Assembly (NCBI GenBank): GCA_964429355.1
Contig: CAYSCH010000269.1
Coordinates: forward strand, 1-13,426
Source of the DNA: JAAYAY01 sp964429355
GTDB lineage: Bacteria; Planctomycetota; Planctomycetia; Pirellulales; Thermoguttaceae
DNA: 13,426 nucleotides
Reading direction: 5' to 3'
Every line of letters begins with the position of its first letter. The first letter of the stretch is position 1. Shown in pieces: positions 1-6,812 of this stretch. The position numbers were made by a program, and so were the translations under genes. A model generated the notes under the pieces. It saw only the letters and a program-made list of their open reading frames with translations, had not been told where the DNA came from and made no database searches.

Positions 1-135
1 CTGTCTCCCGACCCCTGTCTCCCGACCCCTCGTGCTTCGTCATTCTTTCGTCATTTGACTTTCGACATTCCTCATTCCGTGCCCCTCTGCCCTCTGCCCC
101 TCCGTCCCCTGTCCCTCTGCCCTCTGTCCTCTGCC
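1..135. repeat. Degenerate 7-bp-period repeat tract, left of the terminase gene
   Basis: Two 14-bp direct copies of TGTCTCCCGACCCC sit at 2-15 and 16-29, that is two heptads each. They are followed by drifting units which on the - strand read AATGACG, AAAGTCA, AATGTCG and AATGAGG (about 30-78). A run of CCCTCTG-type heptamers, including exact neighbouring copies, fills 82-135. The 7-bp period persists although the unit sequence changes, so this is a composite tandem tract and not coding sequence. Translating it gives only a spurious Pro/Leu/Ser-rich extension ahead of the terminase. A similar tract lies just after the same gene. Confidence 0.75.
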
Positions 136-559
136 ATGCTCCCCATCTGGCTCCAACGCCTCCTCCTGGCAATCCGCAACGACCTGGCAGCCCGTCACGG
201 CCGGGCCCGCCGAACGGCCGCACAGTCCTCCACGGCCGACCTCCTCCAGTGGTCCCAGACTTTTCTTCCTAACCACTTCACCCGTCCCCCCTCCGAGATG
301 CACCGCTGGCTCGCATTCCAGCTCGATCGCTTCCCGCGTCACCCCGGCCGCAAGCTCAATGTCCTCGCGCCCCGCGGCGCCGCCAAATCGACCCTCGCTG
401 CACTCGCCTACCCCTTGCGCGAGGCCCTCGAAGGCCGCCAGCCCTACATCTGGATCCTCTCCGACACCCGCCGCCAGGCCCATGCGGCACGCGAGGGCGA
501 CAAACTACACCGGCACGCACATGCACCGCGCCCCGCCGCCCGCCCGCGGGCTCCGTCCA
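136..559 (+). CDS. Phage-type terminase large subunit, N-terminal ATPase part (interrupted by assembly gap)
   Basis: Terminase large subunits are ATP-driven motors that thread phage DNA into capsids and cut it. This fragment carries the start of the ATPase domain. A Walker A-like loop, APRGAAKST, falls at about residues 78-86 counted from the ATG at 136, and a typical following strand-helix (IWILSDTRRQAHA) at about 105-117. The ATG at 136 is preferred to the one at 55 because the extra residues would be translated repeat DNA; no clear Shine-Dalgarno is seen. Roughly the last 70 bases before the Ns do not resemble terminase sequence in any frame and may be poor contig-end sequence. The protein continues after the gap in a different frame. 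The call rests mainly on the C-terminal part. Confidence 0.7.
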
Positions 560-569
560 NNNNNNNNNN
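560..569. other. Scaffold gap (10 Ns) inside the terminase gene
   Basis: Ten undetermined bases interrupt the gene. Coding frame is 1 before the gap (136 is position 1 modulo 3) and 3 after it (570 is 0 modulo 3). The N count is probably a placeholder, so the apparent frameshift need not be biological. Confidence 0.97.
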
Positions 570-1772
570 AATCCAGCACTTGCCGCCGCCTATCCTGGCG
601 CGGCGGGCAGGGGGCCGGTCTGGCGAAGCGGTTCCATCGTCCTTCCCAACGGCGTCGCCCTCGAAGCCTTCGGCACAGGTCAGCGCATCCGCGGTCGTCG
701 CTTCCGCGCCCATCGCCCCAGCCTGATCATCTGCGACGACCTCGAAAGCGATCAGCAAATCCGCTCCCCCGTCGCCCGGCAGCAATCGCGTGACTGGTTC
801 CACGGCTCCCTCATGAAGGCCGGCACTCCCCATACCAATGTCGTCAACCTCGCCACCGCCCTCCATCGCGATGCCCTGGCCTTGTCCCTCGCCCGTACCC
901 CCGGCTGGAAGACCCGTACCTTCCGCGCCATCCTTCAGTGGCCCGCCGCCATGCCCTTGTGGCAGGAGTGGGAGACCATCTACACCGCCATCGACAAGCC
1001 CGGCGCCCAAGCCGCCGCCCGCAGGTTCTATCAACAGCACCGAGCCGAAATGGATGCGGGCGCCCGCGTCCTCTGGCCCGAACTCGAAGACCTCTACACC
1101 CTCATGTCCATGCGGGCCGAAGGCGGCCGCACCACCTTTGAACGGGAGAAACAGAATTCGCCCATCTCGCCCGAACAGTGTGAATGGCCCGAAGACTACT
1201 TCGACCCGTCCATCTGGTTCGACCAGTGGCCCGACCGGCTCCTCCTCAAAACCCTCGCGATCGATCCGAGCAAGGGCGCCGATTCCCGCCGCGGCGACTA
1301 CTCCGCCATCGTCATGCTCGGCGTCGACCGGCGCAGCGTCCTCCACGTCGAGGCCGACCTGGCCCGCCGGCCGGTCTCCCAGATCGTGGCCGATGCCGTC
1401 GCCCTCCACCGCCGCTTCCAGCCCGACCTGTTCGGTGTCGAATGCAGCCAGTTCGAAGAACTCCTCGGCGGCGAGTTCGAAACCGAATTCCGCCGCCAGG
1501 GTCTCCTCGCCCCGCGACCGGTCCTCGTCGACAACCACGTCAACAAACTCGTCCGCATCCGCCGCCTCGGCCCCTATCTGGCCGGCCGGCGGCTTAAATT
1601 CAAATCCAACTCCGCGGGAACCCAGCTCCTGGTCGACCAGCTCCGCGACTTTCCCGCCGCCGACCACGACGACGGACCCGATGCCCTCGAAATGGCCGTC
1701 CGCCTTGCCGAACAACTCGCCGCCCGCGCCACCCGCTCCGACGGCCTCCCATCCCGACTCCCCGTCGGCTAA
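570..1772 (+). CDS. Phage-type terminase large subunit, rest of ATPase and C-terminal nuclease domain
   Basis: Reading from the first base after the gap gives an open frame to the stop at 1770-1772, beginning NPALAAAYPGAAGRGPVW. A Walker B motif LIICDDLES with adjacent Asp-Asp-x-Glu is encoded at 723-749. The RNase H-like nuclease domain supplies the expected acidic residues: Asp in LAIDPSKG (codon 1263), Glu in FGVECSQF (codon 1440) and the Asp cluster in HDDGPDAL (about 1668-1682). ATPase and nuclease motifs are therefore both present, so the gene looks functional apart from the gap. No capsid, portal or small terminase gene is visible in the window. It is either the edge of a prophage lying left of the window or a lone, possibly retained, terminase. 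Short heptamer tracts sit on both sides. A shorter start at 813 would lose Walker B and is rejected. Confidence 0.88.
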   Translation, partial: NPALAAAYPGAAGRGPVWRSGSIVLPNGVALEAFGTGQRIRGRRFRAHRPSLIICDDLESDQQIRSPVARQQSRDWFHGSLMKAGTPHTNVVNLATALHRDALALSLARTPGWKTRTFRAILQWPAAMPLWQEWETIYTAIDKPGAQAAARRFYQQHRAEMDAGARVLWPELEDLYTLMSMRAEGGRTTFEREKQNSPISPEQCEWPEDYFDPSIWFDQWPDRLLLKTLAIDPSKGADSRRGDYSAIVMLGVDRRSVLHVEADLARRPVSQIVADAVALHRRFQPDLFGVECSQFEELLGGEFETEFRRQGLLAPRPVLVDNHVNKLVRIRRLGPYLAGRRLKFKSNSAGTQLLVDQLRDFPAADHDDGPDALEMAVRLAEQLAARATRSDGLPSRLPVG

Positions 1773-1780
1773 AGCAAACC

Positions 1781-1847
1781 CTCCCTGCTCCCTGCTCCCC
1801 TCTCCTTGCTCCTTGCTCCCTGCTCCCTGCTCCCCGCTCCCCGCTCC
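1781..1847. repeat. C/T-rich heptamer tract, G-quadruplex-prone on the - strand
   Basis: About nine near-identical 7-bp units of the CCCTGCT / CCTTGCT / CCCCGCT series follow the terminase stop by 8 bases. The - strand has runs of three to four Gs spaced by AGC or AGCA, which meets the usual four-run G-quadruplex pattern. The tract lies between the terminase and the downstream LamG gene and is the counterpart of the CCCTCTG tract at 82-135, with the same strand bias. Confidence 0.85.
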
Positions 1848-1849
1848 AG

Positions 1850-1855
1850 TACAAT
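1850..1855 (+). promoter_or_regulatory. Possible -10 element (TACAAT) upstream of the LamG/beta-helix gene
   Basis: TACAATCCT begins at 1850, 71 bases before the GTG start at 1927. The same 9-mer occurs upstream of the methyltransferase gene at 6766. No convincing -35 is seen; the expected position falls in the heptamer tract. Confidence 0.3.
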
Positions 1856-1926
1856 CCTCTCAATCACAACGGTAAAATCGGTCTGTTGTCCAAACAGCTC
1901 ACTTCCAACAAGAACGAGGCAATCCC

Positions 1927-4900
1927 GTGAAACGTCCCTTCCTTATCCTCTGTGCCCTGCTGGCGGGCTTGGCTAATCCTGCGTCCGGTGTGCTCGCCTC
2001 CGATCCGCCCGCCGCGGCGCTCTGGAGCCTTGACGGCACCCTGGCCGACCGCAGCGGGCGCGACAACCACGCCTTCGCTCCGTCGGCCGCTTTTGTGGCC
2101 GGCCACGAGGGCCAGGCCCTCCAGTGCCAGGGGGAGCCGGCGGTTGTGCCCGACAGCCCGGAACTGCGGCCGGCGCCGGGGCTGCGGATCGAGTGCTGGG
2201 CCAAACTGGATGCCCTCGGCACAAGCTGGCAGCCGCTGGTGATCAAGGACGGCGCCTACCAGCTCCGCCTCGATCCGCCCCAGGAAGGCAGCCGCTTCTC
2301 CTTCTTTCTCAATCTGGGCGGATGGGAGCCGCGGGTGCAGTCGAGGCAGGCCGCCGGGCTGGGCCAGTGGTATCACCTGGTGGCGGGCTGGGACGGAAAG
2401 GAGATCTGGCTCGAGGTCAACGGCCAGCGGACCAGCCGGCCCCGGACCGGCAACCCGATCGAGTCGCGCGAACCGGTGGAACTGGGAGAGTTCGAAGGGG
2501 CACTGGATGAGCTGCGGATCGAGAACCCGGGCGCCCGTCCGTCGGGCGCTGCCCAGTGGCTGTTTGAGGGGAATCTGAGCGACGCCTCCGGACACGGCCA
2601 CGATCTGGCGGGCAACGCCCAGTTCGCGCCTGTCGAAGGGGGCCAGGCCCTGAAGGTCGTCTCCGGGCCGGTTCAGGTGGCAAGCGATCCGGAGGTGCAG
2701 CTTGCCCCCGGACTGCGCCTGGATTGCTCCGTTTGCTTCGAAAAGCTGCCAGCCGACGGGCGTCAGATCGCCTTCAAAGACGGCGAGTACCAGCTCCGCC
2801 TCAATCCAGCGAAGGAAGGGAGCCGTTTCGCCTTCTTCGTGAATCTCGACGGCTGGGAGCCTCGCGTCTCGTCCGATGAGCCCGTCGAGGCTGGCAAGTG
2901 GTATCGTCTGACCGCCGCCTGGGACGGCTTCGCCCTCACGCTCGACGTCAACGGCCGCCGTAGCCGCATCACGCGGTCCGGAGTGCCCAAGGGAGCGGCA
3001 AGCCCACTGGCGATCGGCGGTGCCGGTGTGCTCCTCGACAACCTCAAGATCGAAAACCCCAGGCTCCCCGTGTTCCAGGTCCGCCGGACCCGGCAGGAGC
3101 ACGCCATCCTCCTCGCCGGTCGTCCGGAGAAACTGACCACAACCATCCGCAACCTGGGCACGACAGCCCAACAGGTGTCCGTCCGCTTCCGGCTGCCAGA
3201 CGGCGTGCGCTCCCTGGGCCAGGCAGCCTGCGAACTGGGTGACATGCCGACCGGCGCCGAAAAGACGATCCAGTGGAGCATCGAGGCCGAGAGCCCGGTC
3301 GTGGGTGCGGCCGAACTCGAGGTGACCGCCGCCGGCAGTCCCGCGATCACCGCGCGGCATCCGCTGATCTTCTTCGCGAGCGAAGAGGGGCAGCCCGTTT
3401 CGGCCTCCGAAAAGCTCTCACCAAAAAACACCGGCACGGCCACCACCTGGTATATCGACAGCATCCGCGGCGACAACGCCCGTGAGGGCACCTCGCCCGA
3501 AACGGCCTGGAAAGATTTTGCGAGAATCAATGGCCGGGTTCTCGGCCCCGGAGAGCGGCTGCTCCTGCGACGCGGGAGCGTTTTCAACCAGGAACTCAAC
3601 GTCTCGGCCCGGGGTACGAAAGACGCTTGGGCGGAAATCGGCGCTTACGGCAGCGGCCCGCGCCCGGCGATCCGCCGCAATTGGGATATCGACGATCGCT
3701 GCGCCCTGGTGCAGAATCCCGACTTCCTCCGCATCGGCAGCCTGGTCCTCTGCTATGCCGGCAAGGGGCTCATCGTGAGCTTCACCGAGTCCGGCCACCG
3801 CGGACTGGTGATTGAAGACTGCATCGCCCACCACATCGAAGGCCTCTATCGATTCAACAGCCACGGCATTCCCGAGTGGCTCGGCCGTCGGGGGGCGCCA
3901 GGCGACGGGCTGAACCACTCGTCCGGAATCGCGATTATCGGCGCGGCGGCCAGCGATCTGGTGCTTCGCGACTGCGAAATGTTCCAGTGCTCCTCGGGAT
4001 ATTTCGTATCCGGGACCGACGCGGTCATCGACCGGGTCTTCTGCCACGACAATATCGTCCACAACACGTCTCCCCACCCGTTCCTGGTCAGCGTGAACCG
4101 CGCGGTGCTGAAGAACAGCATTTTTGACGCCTCGGGCTGGCATGCCAGCGCCGGCACGATGGGAATCATGCTGGGCGGCACCGACGGGCTCATCATCCGC
4201 GACTCCTACTTCCGCAACCAGCCCGATTCGGGGAGCCACGACGAGGGAGGCATCGACTTCGAGGCCGGCGGTAACGGCTGCCTCATCGATCGCTGCACCT
4301 TCGAAAACAACGCCGGGGCGGCCATCGAGGTCCTGGGCCTCAAGTCGCCCCAGACCACCAACGTCGAAATCCGCGGTTCGCGGTTCATCCAGAACAACAC
4401 GGCGAAGAAACTCGGCCCGTCCGAAATCTTCATCTGGGGTGGAGTCCGCGACCCATCGGTTTGCTGCAGCACGGGCGCTGTCGAGGGCAACGGCTATGTC
4501 CTCCTCCCCGGCATCGAGTTCTTCGTCAACCAGGAGCCCGAGCTTACGTCTTGGACACTGCGTGATAACCAGCAGCACGCGACCGCGGCGGAACTCGACC
4601 GCGCGATGCCCCTCAACCGCCCGCCGGTTGTCGAGGCCGGGGCCGATATCCGCATGGACGGAGTGAAAGTCGCGTTGGCCGGCTCTGCCCAGGACGACGG
4701 CAAGCCGGGGCAGACGCCGCTGGCGATCACGTGGGAAGTGCTCGAGGGACCCGGCCGTGTGTCACTCGACGATGCTCATGCCGCCGAGACGACAGCCAAC
4801 TTCGAACAGCCCGGAGACTACCTGCTGCGGCTGGTGGCCGACGACGGCCAGTTCTGGGTGAGTGACATGGTGGCGGTCCACGTTCTTGCCCCGGGCCAGT

Positions 4901-5403
4901 CGGTTGCGGCCGCCTGGGAGTTCAACCGCAACCTGGACAAGGAAGGTTGGACCGAGGTCAACCCCGGTACTCGCGTCCAGCAGTGGGCCAACCAGGACTG
5001 GCCGACCACCTCCCGTCCGGTCCAGCATGTTGCCGGCGGATACTACCTGCTGGCGATCGACGGCAGCCCCGATGCGCACCTCCTCTCCGCCGACCACCTG
5101 GGAATGGAGCTTACGGGGAAGGAGAGGATCGTCATCGGTTTCCAGAACCACACGCCTGCGACGGGAATGCGGCTGAGGTTCACGACCGAAGCCGACGCGG
5201 TCTGGAATGACGCCAAGAGCCTTCCCTTCCAGGTCGTGGCCCATGACAACGCCAGTCGGGTTTATTCTCTGGATCTCTCCGCGGTGCCCACATGGAAGGG
5301 GCAACTGCGGCAACTGCGGCTGGACCTGGCCAGCGGTTCACCGCTTACCGGCACTTGCCGGCTGGATTACATCTGGGTTTGTTCTGCTGCAGGGCAGAAG
5401 TGA
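1927..5403 (+). CDS. Secreted multidomain protein: two LamG-like domains, beta-helix, PKD-like domain
   Basis: The 1158-residue product begins with a Sec signal peptide (MKRPFLILCALLAGLANPAS, cleavage near 20-25). Two LamG/concanavalin-like repeats follow at about 28-203 and 204-380. A CARDB/NEW3-like beta-sandwich lies at about 383-485. A right-handed parallel beta-helix spans about 505-880, opening with TWYIDSIRGDNAREGTSPE, the usual lead-in to pectate-lyase-like helices. A PKD/Ig-like domain (NRPPVVEAGADI) lies at about 897-988 and a possible carbohydrate-binding beta-sandwich at about 995-1155. Such proteins usually bind or cleave polysaccharides outside the cytoplasm; the substrate cannot be read here and no catalytic residues are assigned. 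The start is GTG at 1927, with GAGG seven bases upstream. It stands alone between the terminase and a convergent gene. It could be a non-enzymatic adhesin-like protein. Confidence 0.88.
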   Translation: MKRPFLILCALLAGLANPASGVLASDPPAAALWSLDGTLADRSGRDNHAFAPSAAFVAGHEGQALQCQGEPAVVPDSPELRPAPGLRIECWAKLDALGTSWQPLVIKDGAYQLRLDPPQEGSRFSFFLNLGGWEPRVQSRQAAGLGQWYHLVAGWDGKEIWLEVNGQRTSRPRTGNPIESREPVELGEFEGALDELRIENPGARPSGAAQWLFEGNLSDASGHGHDLAGNAQFAPVEGGQALKVVSGPVQVASDPEVQLAPGLRLDCSVCFEKLPADGRQIAFKDGEYQLRLNPAKEGSRFAFFVNLDGWEPRVSSDEPVEAGKWYRLTAAWDGFALTLDVNGRRSRITRSGVPKGAASPLAIGGAGVLLDNLKIENPRLPVFQVRRTRQEHAILLAGRPEKLTTTIRNLGTTAQQVSVRFRLPDGVRSLGQAACELGDMPTGAEKTIQWSIEAESPVVGAAELEVTAAGSPAITARHPLIFFASEEGQPVSASEKLSPKNTGTATTWYIDSIRGDNAREGTSPETAWKDFARINGRVLGPGERLLLRRGSVFNQELNVSARGTKDAWAEIGAYGSGPRPAIRRNWDIDDRCALVQNPDFLRIGSLVLCYAGKGLIVSFTESGHRGLVIEDCIAHHIEGLYRFNSHGIPEWLGRRGAPGDGLNHSSGIAIIGAAASDLVLRDCEMFQCSSGYFVSGTDAVIDRVFCHDNIVHNTSPHPFLVSVNRAVLKNSIFDASGWHASAGTMGIMLGGTDGLIIRDSYFRNQPDSGSHDEGGIDFEAGGNGCLIDRCTFENNAGAAIEVLGLKSPQTTNVEIRGSRFIQNNTAKKLGPSEIFIWGGVRDPSVCCSTGAVEGNGYVLLPGIEFFVNQEPELTSWTLRDNQQHATAAELDRAMPLNRPPVVEAGADIRMDGVKVALAGSAQDDGKPGQTPLAITWEVLEGPGRVSLDDAHAAETTANFEQPGDYLLRLVADDGQFWVSDMVAVHVLAPGQSVAAAWEFNRNLDKEGWTEVNPGTRVQQWANQDWPTTSRPVQHVAGGYYLLAIDGSPDAHLLSADHLGMELTGKERIVIGFQNHTPATGMRLRFTTEADAVWNDAKSLPFQVVAHDNASRVYSLDLSAVPTWKGQLRQLRLDLASGSPLTGTCRLDYIWVCSAAGQK
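2008..3066 (+). repeat. Internal tandem duplication of a LamG-like domain
   Basis: Residues 28-203 and 204-380 of the secreted protein align with a constant offset of 177-178 codons. The best block is KDGAYQLRLDPPQEGSRF in copy 1 and KDGEYQLRLNPAKEGSRF in copy 2, each followed by FF-NL-GWEPRV. Both copies end in a variant of LDELRIENP. Similarity is also plain at DNA level around 2245 and 2776. Confidence 0.85.
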
Positions 5404-5619
5404 TCCGGCCCAGATCAGGTGCATTCCATGTCACATTTCGAGCGAGGATGGGTTCATTGCCGCGGGATCCGCCATTCGCCACGGAGTTTCTGTCCCGTCG
5501 GGCCCCCTGGCCTGGGCGACACCGTCGACTCCCGGTCTTCTCTCCGGAGAAATTGCGGACAGCGCTTCCCGAATGCTGAACTCCATGGTCTCCGTCGCGC
5601 CGCCCAATCCACCTTCTGC
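5404..5619. other. Convergent intergenic region without a recognised gene
   Basis: This is 216 bases between two convergent genes. I see no coding signature on either strand. A small inverted repeat, TGATC-7nt-GATCA, overlaps the stop codon of the upstream gene at 5401-5417. It lacks a T tract, so I do not call a terminator. Confidence 0.5.
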
Positions 5620-6582
5620 TCAGTCCGGCAGCATTTCGCGGACAAAGCGGACCTGGGGGCGGCCGCCGGATCCGTTCAAGGTCTCAGGAAGGAGAGGATA
5701 GGTGTCGCGGCGATCGGGGCGCGGATCGCGAAAGAAATCGCCCTTCTGGAAGATCGGCCGCGTGTCGGAGATGCCGCCGAACTGGCGCGGCCCGGCGACC
5801 TGGCAGGGGAACCAGCAGCCTTTGCCCTCCTTGTCGACCAGATAAAACTCGGGATAGCAGTGGTCGAGGACCCAGACGGTTCGTGCGGGAACGCCCGCCG
5901 CGCGGCAAATGGCAATGAAGGCGAAGCACATGTCTTCGTGATTGCCCTTCTTGTCTTCGAGGGCCTTGATTCCGCCTTTCATCTTGTTGCCCTTGCTATA
6001 CTCGATCTTATCGCGAACGTAGTCGAAGATCGTCTCGACCCGTTTCCATGCGTAGGGCTCGCTCGCTCCGAGCGTGTCGCCCAATTGGCGGATGCGGTCG
6101 TCGCGAGAATCGATGTGGGGAAGACTCGGGGCCAGGTAGATCCGCAGATTCCGGGGCACTTCCGGATCTTCGGGTATCCTGTAGACTTCAACGTCCGTGG
6201 GGGGGTTCTGGGCATAGCGGGTGACCTCGTAGGTCAGAATCGCCCGTGCGTCCTGGCCCGATGGCAGCGAGCGAATGTTCACGACCATCTGCGGGACGGC
6301 CTTGACGTTTTTGCCCTGGTTGACCCGTGCCTGCTCCGAGACGTCTTCTTCGCAGATCACGACGCTTTGTTCGGGCCAATCGACGGGCACGGGGATCGTG
6401 GCCACGATGCCTTTGCAGGGCCCCCCCACCGCCTTGACGGTAACGCCCCCCCGCCAGCGCTGCGTTTTCGACTCGCCGAGGAGAGCCGAGTCTGCGCCGC
6501 CTTCCTGGAACTGGGCCGATGCGGTGACGGCACAGCACAAAACCAACAATACTGCCAGACTGCCAATTCTCAGAAACGGCAC
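5620..6582 (-). CDS. Secreted transglutaminase-fold protein with altered catalytic residues
   Basis: The 320-residue product has an N-terminal signal peptide (hydrophobic IGSLAVLLVLCCAVT, likely cleavage after ASA at residue 23) and a transglutaminase-like core at about 180-265. The family helix and turn are clear: GNHEDMCFAFIAICRAAGVPAR at 213-234, then HCYPEFYL at 241-248 and WFPCQVAG at 257-264. In active transglutaminase/protease-fold enzymes the matching positions are Cys, His and Asp. Here they read His215, His241 and Gln261, with a Cys four residues later at 219. The protein is therefore probably not a standard Cys-protease/transglutaminase; binding or another chemistry is possible. 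The start is GTG at 6580-6582, with GAGGT six bases upstream. It is divergent from the methyltransferase gene and convergent with the LamG gene. Confidence 0.8.
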   Translation of the reverse strand: MPFLRIGSLAVLLVLCCAVTASAQFQEGGADSALLGESKTQRWRGGVTVKAVGGPCKGIVATIPVPVDWPEQSVVICEEDVSEQARVNQGKNVKAVPQMVVNIRSLPSGQDARAILTYEVTRYAQNPPTDVEVYRIPEDPEVPRNLRIYLAPSLPHIDSRDDRIRQLGDTLGASEPYAWKRVETIFDYVRDKIEYSKGNKMKGGIKALEDKKGNHEDMCFAFIAICRAAGVPARTVWVLDHCYPEFYLVDKEGKGCWFPCQVAGPRQFGGISDTRPIFQKGDFFRDPRPDRRDTYPLLPETLNGSGGRPQVRFVREMLPD

Positions 6583-6623
6583 CAGAGCACCTCGCGAAAC
6601 TGGTCAACAGGTCCAATATTCTC

Positions 6624-6629
6624 ATTGTA
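6624..6629 (-). promoter_or_regulatory. Possible -10 element (TACAAT) for the transglutaminase-fold gene
   Basis: TACAAT on the - strand lies 41 bases upstream of the GTG start. The methyltransferase gene on the other side of this 230-bp divergent region has the same hexamer at the same distance. No clear -35 is visible. Confidence 0.3.
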
Positions 6630-6765
6630 CTTCGCCAGACCGGAGTATTCTCGAGTCTTTCAACGAACGATCGCAATATGCAAACTCTTTCTGCAATTGA
6701 GTTTGGGGCGTGAATGCAGTCGGCCTTCCGCACAAGGCGTTCTGGCTTCTCGCCCCGATCTTCCC

Positions 6766-6771
6766 TACAAT
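6766..6771 (+). promoter_or_regulatory. Possible -10 element (TACAAT) for the methyltransferase gene
   Basis: TACAATCCT starts at 6766, 41 bases before the ATG at 6813, and repeats the 9-mer found at 1850. The -35 region is not recognisable. Confidence 0.3.
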
Positions 6772-6812
6772 CCTACGAACCGATTCCAAAACCAGTCACA
6801 CAGGCCAGTTTC

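Noticed and set aside
1..135. CRISPR array
   Set aside because: The units are 7 bp and contiguous, with no spacers of regular length.
444..1715. 423-codon open frame on the - strand opposite the terminase
   Set aside because: It runs through the N gap and opposite well-conserved terminase motifs; its composition is typical of a shadow frame.
1883..1897. Small hairpin CTGTT-5nt-AACAG in the leader of the LamG gene
   Set aside because: A five-pair stem with a five-base loop is expected often by chance, and it has no T tract or known riboswitch features.
1864..3360. 498-codon open frame on the - strand opposite the LamG gene
   Set aside because: No recognisable domain. It is antisense to a clear LamG repeat coding region and its repeated segments mirror the LamG duplication.
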